This document shows positions 1 through 14,158 of a DNA stretch of 64,000 nucleotides, in pieces (the stretch's first letter is position 1; every line of letters begins with the position of its first letter). The position numbers were made by a program, and so were the translations under genes. The DNA comes from Nansenia antarctica (lineage: Eukaryota; Chordata; Actinopteri; Argentiniformes; Microstomatidae). The stretch is from assembly GCA_963989245.1 (NCBI GenBank), contig OZ022348.1, positions 37,581,442 to 37,645,441 on the forward strand, given 5' to 3'. Under the pieces are notes generated by a model. It was not told the origin of the DNA, searched no databases, and saw only the letters and a program-made list of their open reading frames with translations.

Positions 1-331
1 TCTCACACAGACATAATGTGATGTCATAGACCAGAACATTCTATCTGTCTAGTCTAGACTCCCTCTCACACAGACATGCTGTGATGTCATAGACCAGAAC
101 ATTCTATCTGTCTAGTCTAGACTCCCTCTCACCCCAGAACATTCTATCTGTCTAGTCTAGACTCCCTCTCACACCAGAACATTCTATCTGTCTAGTCTAG
201 ACTCCCTCTCACACCAGAACATTCTATCTGTCTAGTCTAGACTCCCTCTCACACACAGAACATTCTATCTGTCTAGTCTAGACTCCCTCTCACACACAGA
301 ACATTCTATCTGTCTAGTCTAGACTCCCTCT

Positions 332-2670
332 CACAGAGACATAATGTGATGTCATAGACCAGAACATTCTATATATCTGTCTAGTCTAGACTCCCTCTCA
401 CACAGACATGCTGTGATGTCATAGACCAGAACATTCTATCTGTCTAGTCTAGACTCCCTCTCACACAGACATGCTGTGATGTCATAGACCAGAACATTCT
501 ATCTGTCTAGTCTAGACTCCCTCTCACACAGACATGCTGTGATGTCATAGACCAGAACATTCTATCTGTCTAGTCTAGACTCCCTCTCACACAGACATGC
601 TGTGATGTCATAGACCAGAACATTCTATCTGTCTAGTCTAGACTCCCTCTCACACAGACATGCTGTGATGTCATAGACCAGAACATTCTATCTGTCTAGT
701 CTAGACTCCCTCTCACACAGACATGCTGTGATGTCATAGACCAGAACATTCTATCTGTCTAGTCTAGACTCCCTCTCACACAGACATGATGTGATGTCAT
801 AGACCAGAACATTCTATCTGTCTAGTCTAGACTCCCTCTCACACCAGAACATTCTATCTGTCTAGTCTAGACTCCCTCTCACACCAGAACATTCTATCTG
901 TCTAGTCTAGACTCCCTCTCACACACAGAACATTCTATCTGTCTAGTCTAGACTCCCTCTCACACACAGAACATTCTATCTGTCTAGTCTAGACTCCCTC
1001 TCACACACAGAACATTCTATCTGTCTAGTCTAGACTCCCTCTCACACACAGAACATTCTATCTGTCTAGTCTAGACTCCCTCTCACACACAGAACATTCT
1101 ATCTGTCTAGTCTAGACTCCCTCTCACACACAGAACATTCTATCTGTCTAGTCTAGACTCCCTCTCACACAGACATGCTGTGATGTCATAGACCAGAACA
1201 TTATATCTGTCTAGTCTAGACTCCCTCCCACACAGACATGCTGTGATGTCATAGACCAGAACATTCTATCTGTCTAGTCTAGACTCCCTCTCACACAGAC
1301 ATGCTGTGATGTCATAGACCAGAACATTCTATCTGTCTAGTCTAGACTCCCTCTCACACAGACATGCTGTGATGTCATAGACCAGAACATTCTATCTGTC
1401 TAGTCTAGACTCCCTCTCACACCAGAACATTCTATCTGTCTAGTCTAGACCCCCTCTCACACACAGAACATTCTATCTGTCTAGTCTAGACTCCCTCTCA
1501 CACACAGAACATTCTATCTGTCTAGTCTAGACTCCCTCTCACACAGACATGCTGTGATGTCATAGACCAGAACATTCTATCTGTCTAGTCTAGACTCCCT
1601 CTCACACAGACATGCTGTGATGTCATAGACCAGAACATTCTATCTGTCTAGTCTAGACTCCCTCTCACACAGACATGCTGTGATGTCATAGACCAGAACA
1701 TTCTATCTGTCTAGTCTAGACTCCCTCTCACACAGACATGCTGTGATGTCATAGACCAGAACATTCTATCTGTCTAGTCTAGACTCCCTCTCACACAGAC
1801 ATGCTGTGATGTCATAGACCAGAACATTCTATCTGTCTAGTCTAGACTCCCTCTCACACAGACATGCTGTGATGTCATAGACCAGAACATTCTATCTGTC
1901 TAGTCTAGACTCCCTCTCACACAGACATGCTGTGATGTCATAGACCAGAACATTCTATCTGTCTAGTCTAGACTCCCTCTCACACAGACATGATGTGATG
2001 TCATAGACCAGAACATTCTATCTGTCTAGTCTAGACTCCCTCTCACACCAGAACATTCTATCTGTCTAGTCTAGACTCCCTCTCACACCAGAACATTCTA
2101 TCTGTCTAGTCTAGACTCCCTCTCACACACAGAACATTCTATCTGTCTAGTCTAGACTCCCTCTCACACACAGAACATTCTATCTGTCTAGTCTAGACTC
2201 CCTCTCACACACAGAACATTCTATCTGTCTAGTCTAGACTCCCTCTCACACACAGAACATTCTATCTGTCTAGTCTAGACTCCCTCTCACACAGACATGC
2301 TGTGATGTCATAGACCAGAACATTATATCTGTCTAGTCTAGACTCCCTCCCACACAGACATGCTGTGATGTCATAGACCAGAACATTCTATCTGTCTAGT
2401 CTAGACTCCCTCTCACACAGACATGCTGTGATGTCATAGACCAGAACATTCTATCTGTCTAGTCTAGACTCCCTCTCACACAGACATGCTGTGATGTCAT
2501 AGACCAGAACATTCTATCTGTCTAGTCTAGACTCCCTCTCACACCAGAACATTCTATCTGTCTAGTCTAGACCCCCTCTCACACACAGAACATTCTATCT
2601 GTCTAGTCTAGACTCCCTCTCACACACAGAACATTCTATCTGTCTAGTCTAGACTCCCTCTCACACAGAC
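332..2670. repeat. Higher-order repeat, about 1122-bp period
   Basis: Two rare variants recur together at the same offset: TTATATC followed by CCCTCCC at 1201 and 2323, and ACCCCC at 1449 and 2571. Both pairs are 1122 bp apart. The CATGATG variant at 785 and 1989 is 1204 bp apart, which is 1122 plus two 41-bp B units, so the copies also differ by whole units. The outer limits given are approximate. Confidence 0.75.
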
Positions 2671-3087
2671 ATGCTGTGATGTCATAGACCAGAACATTCT
2701 ATCTGTCTAGTCTAGACTCCCTCTCACACAGACATGCTGTGATGTCATAGACCAGAACATTCTATCTGTCTAGTCTAGACTCCCTCTCACACAGACATGC
2801 TGTGATGTCATAGACCAGAACATTCTATCTGTCTAGTCTAGACTCCCTCTCACACAGACATGCTGTGATGTCATAGACCAGAACATTCTATCTGTCTAGT
2901 CTAGACTCCCTCTCACACAGACATGCTGTGATGTCATAGACCAGAACATTCTATCTGTCTAGTCTAGACTCCCTCTCACACAGACATGCTGTGATGTCAT
3001 AGACCAGAACATTCTATCTGTCTAGTCTAGACTCCCTCTCACACAGACATGCTGTGATGTCATAGACCAGAACATTCTATCTGTCTA

Positions 3088-6000
3088 GTTTAGACTCCCT
3101 CTCACACAGACATGCTGTGATGTCATAGACCAGAACATTCTATCTGTCTAGTCTAGACTCCCTCTCACACAGACATGCTGTGATGTCATAGACCAGAACA
3201 TTCTATCTGTCTAGTCTAGACTCCCTCTCACACAGACATGCTGTGATGTCATAGACCAGAACATTCTATCTGTCTAGTCTAGACTCCCTCTCACACCAGA
3301 ACATTCTATCTGTCTAGTCTAGACTCCCTCTCACACCAGAACATTCTATCTGTCTAGTCTAGACTCCCTCTCACACCAGAACATTCTATCTGTCTAGTCT
3401 AGACTCCCTCTCACACACAGAACATTCTATCTGTCTAGTCTAGACTCCCTCTCACACACAGAACATTCTATCTGTCTAGTCTAGACTCCCTCTCACACAC
3501 AGAACATTCTATCTGTCTAGTCTAGACTCCCTCTCACACACAGAACATTCTATCTGTCTAGTCTAGACTCCCTCTCACACAGACATGCTGTGATGTCATA
3601 GACCAGAACATTCTATCTGTCTAGTCTAGACTCCCTCTCACACAGACATGCTGTGATGTCATAGACCAGAACATTCTATCTGTCTAGTCTAGACTCCCTC
3701 TCACACAGACATGCTGTGATGTCATAGACCAGAACATTCTATCTGTCTAGTCTAGACTCCCTCTCACACCAGAACATTATATCTGTCTAGTCTAGACTCC
3801 CTCTCACACCAGAACATTCTATCTGTCTAGTCTAGACTCCCTCTCACACACAGAACATTCTATCTGTCCAGTCTAGACTCCCTCTCACACACAGAACATT
3901 CTATCTGTCTAGTCTAGACTCCCTCTCACACACAGAACATTCTATCTGTCTAGTCTAGACTCCCTCTCACACACAGAACATTCTATCTGTCTAGTCTAGA
4001 CTCCCTCTCACACAGACATGCTGTGATGTCATAGACCAGAACATTCTATCTGTCTAGTCTAGACTCCCTCTCACACAGACATGCTGTGATGTCATAGACC
4101 AGAACATTCTATCTGTCTAGTCTAGACTCCCTCTCACACAGACATGCTGTGATGTCATAGACCAGAACATTCTATCTGTCTAGTCTAGACTCCCTCTCAC
4201 ACAGACATGCTGTGATGTCATAGACCAGAACATTCAATCTGTCTAGTCTAGACTCCCTCTCACACAGACATGCTGTGATGTCATAGACCAGAACATTCTA
4301 TCTGTCTAGTCTAGACTCCCTCTCACACAGACATGCTGTGATGTCATAGACCAGAACATTCTATCTGTCTAGTCTAGACTCCCTCTCACACCAGAACATT
4401 CTATCTGTCTAGTCTAGACTCCCTCTCACACCAGAACATTCTATCTGTCTAGTCTAGACTCCCTCTCACACACAGAACATTATATCTGTCTAGTCTAGAC
4501 TCCCTCTCACACACAGAACATTATATCTGTCTAGTCTAGACTCCCTCTCACACACAGAACATTCTATCTGTCTAGTCTAGACTCCCTCTCACACACAGAA
4601 CATTCTATCTGTCTAGTCTAGACTCCCTCTCACACAGACATGCTGTGATGTCATAGACCAGAACATTCTATCTGTCTAGTCTAGACTCCCTCCCACACAG
4701 ACATGCTGTGATGTCATAGACCAGAACATTCTATCTGTCTAGTCTAGACTCCCTCTCACACAGACATGCTGTGATGTCATAGACCAGAACATTCTATCTG
4801 TCTAGTCTAGACTCCCTCTCACACAGACATGCTGTGATGTCATAGACCAGAACATTCTATCTGTCTAGTCTAGACTCCCTCTCACACAGACATGCTGTGA
4901 TGTCATAGACCAGAACATTCTATCTGTCTAGTCTAGACTCCCTCTCACACAGACATGCTGTGATGTCATAGACCAGAACATTCTATCTGTCTAGTCTAGA
5001 CTCCCTCTCACACAGACATGCTGTGATGTCATAGACCAGAACATTCTATCTGTCTAGTCTAGACTCCCTCTCACACCAGAACATTCTATCTGTCTAGTCT
5101 AGACTCCCTCTCACACACAGAACATTCTATCTGTCTAGTCTAGACTCCCTCTCACACAGACATGCTGTGATGTCATAGACCAGAACATTCTATCTGTCTA
5201 GTCTAGACTCCCTCTCACACAGACATGCTGTGATGTCATAGACCAGAACATTCTATCTGTCTAGTCTAGACTCCCTCTCACACAGACATGCTGTGATGTC
5301 ATAGACCAGAACATTCTATCTGTCTAGTCTAGACTCCCTCTCACACAGACATGCTGTGATGTCATAGACCAGAACATTCTATCTGTCTAGTCTAGACTCC
5401 CTCTCACACAGACATGCTGTGATGTCATAGACCAGAACATTCTATCTGTCTAGTCTAGACTCCCTCTCACACAGACATGCTGTGATGTCATAGACCAGAA
5501 CATTCTATCTGTCTAGTCTAGACTCCCTCTCACAAAGACATGCTGTGATGTCATAGACCAGAACATTCTATCTGTCTAGTCTAGACTCCCTCTCACACAG
5601 ACATGCTGTGATGTCATAGACCAGAACATTCTATCTGTCTAGTCTAGACTCCCTCTCACACCAGAACATTCTATCTGTCTAGTCTAGACTCCCTCTCACA
5701 CCAGAACATTCTATCTGTCTAGTCTAGACTCCCTCTCACACCAGAACATTCTATCTGTCTAGTCTAGACTCCCTCTCACACACAGAACATTCTATCTGTC
5801 TAGTCTAGACTCCCTCTCACACACAGAACATTCTATCTGTCTAGTCTAGACTCCCTCTCACACACAGAACATTCTATCTGTCTAGTCTAGACTCCCTCTC
5901 ACACACAGAACATTCTATCTGTCTAGTCTAGACTCCCTCTCACACAGACATGCTGTGATGTCATAGACCAGAACATTCTATCTGTCTAGTCTAGACTCCC

Positions 6001-9000
6001 TCTCACACAGACATGCTGTGATGTCATAGACCAGAACATTCTATCTGTCTAGTCTAGACTCCCTCTCACACAGACATGCTGTGATGTCATAGACCAGAAC
6101 ATTCTATCTGTCTAGTCTAGACTCCCTCTCACACAGACATGCTGTGATGTCATAGACCAGAACATTCTATCTGTCTAGTCTAGACTCCCTCTCACACAGA
6201 CATGCTGTGATGTCATAGACCAGAACATTCTATCTGTCTAGTTTAGACTCCCTCTCACACAGACATGCTGTGATGTCATAGACCAGAACATTCTATCTGT
6301 CTAGTCTAGACTCCCTCTCACACAGACATGCTGTGATGTCATAGACCAGAACATTCTATCTGTCTAGTCTAGACTCCCTCTCACACAGACATGCTGTGAT
6401 GTCATAGACCAGAACATTCTATCTGTCTAGTCTAGACTCCCTCTCACACCAGAACATTCTATCTGTCTAGTCTAGACTCCCTCTCACACCAGAACATTCT
6501 ATCTGTCTAGTCTAGACTCCCTCTCACACCAGAACATTCTATCTGTCTAGTCTAGACTCCCTCTCACACACAGAACATTCTATCTGTCTAGTCTAGACTC
6601 CCTCTCACACACAGAACATTCTATCTGTCTAGTCTAGACTCCCTCTCACACACAGAACATTCTATATGTCTAGTCTAGACTCCCTCTCACACACAGAACA
6701 TTCTATCTGTCTAGTCTAGACTCCCTCTCACACAGACATGCTGTGATGTCATAGACCAGAACATTCTATCTGTCTAGTCTAGACTCCCTCTCACACAGAC
6801 ATGCTGTGATGTCATAGACCAGAACATTCTATCTGTCTAGTCTAGACTCCCTCTCACACAGACATGCTGTGATGTCATAGACCAGAACATTCTATCTGTC
6901 TAGTCTAGACTCCCTCTCACACCAGAACATTATATCTGTCTAGTCTAGACTCCCTCTCACACCAGAACATTCTATCTGTCTAGTCTAGACTCCCTCTCAC
7001 ACACAGAACATTCTATCTGTCCAGTCTAGACTCCCTCTCACACACAGAACATTCTATCTGTCTAGTCTAGACTCCCTCTCACACACAGAACATTCTATCT
7101 GTCTAGTCTAGACTCCCTCTCACACACAGAACATTCTATCTGTCTAGTCTAGACTCCCTCTCACACAGACATGCTGTGATGTCATAGACCAGAACATTCT
7201 ATCTGTCTAGTCTAGACTCCCTCTCACACAGACATGCTGTGATGTCATAGACCAGAACATTCTATCTGTCTAGTCTAGACTCCCTCTCACACAGACATGC
7301 TGTGATGTCATAGACCAGAACATTCTATCTGTCTAGTCTAGACTCCCTCTCACACAGACATGCTGTGATGTCATAGACCAGAACATTCAATCTGTCTAGT
7401 CTAGACTCCCTCTCACACAGACATGCTGTGATGTCATAGACCAGAACATTCTATCTGTCTAGTCTAGACTCCCTCTCACACAGACATGCTGTGATGTCAT
7501 AGACCAGAACATTCTATCTGTCTAGTCTAGACTCCCTCTCACACCAGAACATTCTATCTGTCTAGTCTAGACTCCCTCTCACACCAGAACATTCTATCTG
7601 TCTAGTCTAGACTCCCTCTCACACACAGAACATTATATCTGTCTAGTCTAGACTCCCTCTCACACACAGAACATTATATCTGTCTAGTCTAGACTCCCTC
7701 TCACACACAGAACATTCTATCTGTCTAGTCTAGACTCCCTCTCACACACAGAACATTCTATCTGTCTAGTCTAGACTCCCTCTCACACAGACATGCTGTG
7801 ATGTCATAGACCAGAACATTCTATCTGTCTAGTCTAGACTCCCTCCCACACAGACATGCTGTGATGTCATAGACCAGAACATTCTATCTGTCTAGTCTAG
7901 ACTCCCTCTCACACAGACATGCTGTGATGTCATAGACCAGAACATTCTATCTGTCTAGTCTAGACTCCCTCTCACACAGACATGCTGTGATGTCATAGAC
8001 CAGAACATTCTATCTGTCTAGTCTAGACTCCCTCTCACACAGACATGCTGTGATGTCATAGACCAGAACATTCTATCTGTCTAGTCTAGACTCCCTCTCA
8101 CACAGACATGCTGTGATGTCATAGACCAGAACATTCTATCTGTCTAGTCTAGACTCCCTCTCACACAGACATGCTGTGATGTCATAGACCAGAACATTCT
8201 ATCTGTCTAGTCTAGACTCCCTCTCACACCAGAACATTCTATCTGTCTAGTCTAGACTCCCTCTCACACACAGAACATTCTATCTGTCTAGTCTAGACTC
8301 CCTCTCACACAGACATGCTGTGATGTCATAGACCAGAACATTCTATCTGTCTAGTCTAGACTCCCTCTCACACAGACATGCTGTGATGTCATAGACCAGA
8401 ACATTCTATCTGTCTAGTCTAGACTCCCTCTCACACAGACATGCTGTGATGTCATAGACCAGAACATTCTATCTGTCTAGTCTAGACTCCCTCTCACACA
8501 GACATGCTGTGATGTCATAGACCAGAACATTCTATCTGTCTAGTCTAGACTCCCTCTCACACAGACATGCTGTGATGTCATAGACCAGAACATTCTATCT
8601 GTCTAGTCTAGACTCCCTCTCACACAGACATGCTGTGATGTCATAGACCAGAACATTCTATCTGTCTAGTCTAGACTCCCTCTCACAAAGACATGCTGTG
8701 ATGTCATAGACCAGAACATTCTATCTGTCTAGTCTAGACTCCCTCTCACACAGACATGCTGTGATGTCATAGACCAGAACATTCTATCTGTCTAGTCTAG
8801 ACTCCCTCTCACACCAGAACATTCTATCTGTCTAGTCTAGACTCCCTCTCACACCAGAACATTCTATCTGTCTAGTCTAGACTCCCTCTCACACCAGAAC
8901 ATTCTATTTGTCTAGTCTAGACTCCCTCTCACACACAGAACATTCTATCTGTCTAGTCTAGACTCCCTCTCACACCAGAACATTCTATCTGTCTAGTCTA

Positions 9001-12000
9001 GACCCCCTCTCACACACAGAACATTCTATCTGTCTAGTCTAGACTCCCTCTCACACACAGAACATTCTATCTGTCTAGTCTAGACTCCCTCTCACACAGA
9101 CATGCTGTGATGTCATAGACCAGAACATTCTATCTGTCTAGTCTAGACTCCCTCTCACACAGACATGCTGTGATGTCATAGACCAGAACATTCTATCTGT
9201 CTAGTCTAGACTCCCTCTCACACAGACATGCTGTGATGTCATAGACCAGAACATTCTATCTGTCTAGTCTAGACTCCCTCTCACACAGACATGCTGTGAT
9301 GTCATAGACCAGAACATTCTATCTGTCTAGTCTAGACTCCCTCTCACACAGACATGCTGTGATGTCATAGACCAGAACATTCTATCTGTCTAGTCTAGAC
9401 TCCCTCTCACACAGACATGCTGTGATGTCATAGACCAGAACATTCTATCTGTCTAGTCTAGACTCCCTCTCACACAGACATGCTGTGATGTCATAGACCA
9501 GAACATTCTATCTGTCTAGTTTAGACTCCCTCTCACACAGACATGCTGTGATGTCATAGACCAGAACATTCTATCTGTCTAGTCTAGACTCCCTCTCACA
9601 CAGACATGCTGTGATGTCATAGACCAGAACATTCTATCTGTCTAGTCTAGACTCCCTCTCACACAGACATGCTGTGATGTCATAGACCAGAACATTCTAT
9701 CTGTCTAGTCTAGACTCCCTCTCACACCAGAACATTCTATCTGTCTAGTCTAGACTCCCTCTCACACCAGAACATTCTATCTGTCTAGTCTAGACTCCCT
9801 CTCACACCAGAACATTCTATCTGTCTAGTCTAGACTCCCTCTCACACACAGAACATTCTATCTGTCTAGTCTAGACTCCCTCTCACACACAGAACATTCT
9901 ATCTGTCTAGTCTAGACTCCCTCTCACACACAGAACATTCTATCTGTCTAGTCTAGACTCCCTCTCACACACAGAACATTCTATCTGTCTAGTCTAGACT
10001 CCCTCTCACACAGACATGCTGTGATGTCATAGACCAGAACATTCTATCTGTCTAGTCTAGACTCCCTCTCACACAGACATGCTGTGATGTCATAGACCAG
10101 AACATTCTATCTGTCTAGTCTAGACTCCCTCTCACACAGACATGCTGTGATGTCATAGACCAGAACATTCTATCTGTCTAGTCTAGACTCCCTCTCACAC
10201 CAGAACATTATATCTGTCTAGTCTAGACTCCCTCTCACACCAGAACATTCTATCTGTCTAGTCTAGACTCCCTCTCACACACAGAACATTCTATCTGTCC
10301 AGTCTAGACTCCCTCTCACACACAGAACATTCTATCTGTCTAGTCTAGACTCCCTCTCACACACAGAACATTCTATCTGTCTAGTCTAGACTCCCTCTCA
10401 CACACAGAACATTCTATCTGTCTAGTCTAGACTCCCTCTCACACAGACATGCTGTGATGTCATAGACCAGAACATTCTATCTGTCTAGTCTAGACTCCCT
10501 CTCACACAGACATGCTGTGATGTCATAGACCAGAACATTCTATCTGTCTAGTCTAGACTCCCTCTCACACAGACATGCTGTGATGTCATAGACCAGAACA
10601 TTCTATCTGTCTAGTCTAGACTCCCTCTCACACAGACATGCTGTGATGTCATAGACCAGAACATTCAATCTGTCTAGTCTAGACTCCCTCTCACACAGAC
10701 ATGCTGTGATGTCATAGACCAGAACATTCTATCTGTCTAGTCTAGACTCCCTCTCACACAGACATGCTGTGATGTCATAGACCAGAACATTCTATCTGTC
10801 TAGTCTAGACTCCCTCTCACACCAGAACATTCTATCTGTCTAGTCTAGACTCCCTCTCACACCAGAACATTCTATCTGTCTAGTCTAGACTCCCTCTCAC
10901 ACACAGAACATTATATCTGTCTAGTCTAGACTCCCTCTCACACACAGAACATTATATCTGTCTAGTCTAGACTCCCTCTCACACACAGAACATTCTATCT
11001 GTCTAGTCTAGACTCCCTCTCACACACAGAACATTCTATCTGTCTAGTCTAGACTCCCTCTCACACAGACATGCTGTGATGTCATAGACCAGAACATTCT
11101 ATCTGTCTAGTCTAGACTCCCTCCCACACAGACATGCTGTGATGTCATAGACCAGAACATTCTATCTGTCTAGTCTAGACTCCCTCTCACACAGACATGC
11201 TGTGATGTCATAGACCAGAACATTCTATCTGTCTAGTCTAGACTCCCTCTCACACAGACATGCTGTGATGTCATAGACCAGAACATTCTATCTGTCTAGT
11301 CTAGACTCCCTCTCACACAGACATGCTGTGATGTCATAGACCAGAACATTCTATCTGTCTAGTCTAGACTCCCTCTCACACAGACATGCTGTGATGTCAT
11401 AGACCAGAACATTCTATCTGTCTAGTCTAGACTCCCTCTCACACAGACATGCTGTGATGTCATAGACCAGAACATTCTATCTGTCTAGTCTAGACTCCCT
11501 CTCACACCAGAACATTCTATCTGTCTAGTCTAGACTCCCTCTCACACACAGAACATTCTATCTGTCTAGTCTAGACTCCCTCTCACACAGACATGCTGTG
11601 ATGTCATAGACCAGAACATTCTATCTGTCTAGTCTAGACTCCCTCTCACACAGACATGCTGTGATGTCATAGACCAGAACATTCTATCTGTCTAGTCTAG
11701 ACTCCCTCTCACACAGACATGCTGTGATGTCATAGACCAGAACATTCTATCTGTCTAGTCTAGACTCCCTCTCACACAGACATGCTGTGATGTCATAGAC
11801 CAGAACATTCTATCTGTCTAGTCTAGACTCCCTCTCACACAGACATGCTGTGATGTCATAGACCAGAACATTCTATCTGTCTAGTCTAGACTCCCTCTCA
11901 CACAGACATGCTGTGATGTCATAGACCAGAACATTCTATCTGTCTAGTCTAGACTCCCTCTCACAAAGACATGCTGTGATGTCATAGACCAGAACATTCT

Positions 12001-14158
12001 ATCTGTCTAGTCTAGACTCCCTCTCACACAGACATGCTGTGATGTCATAGACCAGAACATTCTATCTGTCTAGTCTAGACTCCCTCTCACACCAGAACAT
12101 TCTATCTGTCTAGTCTAGACTCCCTCTCACACCAGAACATTCTATCTGTCTAGTCTAGACTCCCTCTCACACCAGAACATTCTATCTGTCTAGTCTAGAC
12201 TCCCTCTCACACACAGAACATTCTATCTGTCTAGTCTAGACTCCCTCTCACACACAGAACATTCTATCTGTCTAGTCTAGACTCCCTCTCACACACAGAA
12301 CATTCTATCTGTCTAGTCTAGACTCCCTCTCACACACAGAACATTCTATCTGTCTAGTCTAGACTCCCTCTCACACAGACATGCTGTGATGTCATAGACC
12401 AGAACATTCTATCTGTCTAGTCTAGACTCCCTCTCACACAAACATGCTGTGATGTCATAGACCAGAACATTCTATCTGTCTAGTCTAGACTCCCTCTCAC
12501 ACAGACATGCTGTGATGTCATAGACCAGAACATTCTATCTGTCTAGTCTAGACTCCCTCTCACACCAGAACATTATATCTGTCTAGTCTAGACTCCCTCT
12601 CACACCAGAACATTCTATCTGTCTAGTCTAGACTCCCTCTCACACACAGAACATTCTATCTGTCCAGTCTAGACTCCCTCTCACACACAGAACATTCTAT
12701 CTGTCTAGTCTAGACTCCCTCTCACACACAGAACATTCTATCTGTCTAGTCTAGACTCCCTCTCACACACAGAACATTCTATCTGTCTAGTCTAGACTCC
12801 CTCTCACACAGACATGCTGTGATGTCATAGACCAGAACATTCTATCTGTCTAGTCTAGACTCCCTCTCACACAGACATGCTGTGATGTCATAGACCAGAA
12901 CATTCTATCTGTCTAGTCTAGACTCCCTCTCACACAGACATGCTGTGATGTCATAGACCAGAACATTCTATCTGTCTAGTCTAGACTCCCTCTCACACCA
13001 GAACATTCTATCTGTCTAGTCTAGACTCCCTCTCACACCAGAACATTCTATCTGTCTAGTCTAGACTCCCTCTCACACCAGAACATTCTATCTGTCTAGT
13101 CTAGACTCCCTCTCACACACAGAACATTATATCTGTCTAGTCTAGACTCCCTCTCACACACAGAACATTCTATCTGTCTAGTCTAGACTCCCTCTCACAC
13201 CAGAACATTCTATCTGTCTAGTCTAGACTCCCTCTCACACACAGAACATTCTATCTGTCTAGTCTAGACTCCCTCTCACACACAGAACATTCTATCTGTC
13301 TAGTCTAGACTCCCTCTCACACACAGAACATTCTATCTGTCTAGTCTAGACTCCCTCTCACACAGACATGCTGTGATGTCATAGACCAGAACATTCTATC
13401 TGTCTAGTCTAGACTCCCTGCCACACAGACATGCTGTGATGTCATAGACCAGAACATTCTATCTGTCTAGTCTAGACTCCCTCTCACACAGACATGCTGT
13501 GATGTCATAGACCAGAACATTCTATCTGTCTAGTCTAGACTCCCTCTCACACAGACATGCTGTGATGTCATAGACCAGAACATTCTATCTGTCTAGTCTA
13601 GACTCCCTCTCACACCAGAACATTCTATCTGTCTAGTCTAGACCCCCTCTCACACACAGAACATTCTATCTGTCTAGTCTAGACTCCCTCTCACACACAG
13701 AACATTCTATCTGTCTAGTCTAGACTCCCTCTCACACAGACATGCTGTGATGTCATAGACCAGAACATTCTATCTGTCTAGTCTAGACTCCCTCTCACAC
13801 AGACATGCTGTGATGTCATAGACCAGAACATTCTATCTGTCTAGTCTAGACTCCCTCTCACACAGACATGCTGTGATGTCATAGACCAGAACATTCTATC
13901 TGTCTAGTCTAGACTCCCTCTCACACAGACATGCTGTGATGTCATAGACCAGAACATTCTATCTGTCTAGTCTAGACTCCCTCTCACACAGACATGCTGT
14001 GATGTCATAGACCAGAACATTCTATCTGTCTAGTCTAGACTCCCTCTCACACAGACATGCTGTGATGTCATAGACCAGAACATTCTATCTGTCTAGTCTA
14101 GACTCCCTCTCACACAGACATGCTGTGATGTCATAGACCAGAACATTCTATCTGTCTA
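3088..14158. repeat. Higher-order repeat block: three copies of 3153, 3278 and 4640 bp
   Basis: The private variant GTTTAGAC marks copy starts at 3088, 6241, 9519 and 14159. ATTCAATC gives the same three intervals (4232, 7385, 10663, 15303). ACAAAGAC (5532, 8685, 11963) and TGTCCAG (3865, 7018) agree with the 3153 and 3278 offsets. Counting units between 4232 and 7385 gives 32 L, 11 A and 17 B, which sums to exactly 3153 bp. The larger copies carry extra whole units. Agreement of independent markers shows that blocks of about 60 units were copied as single events. Confidence 0.88.
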
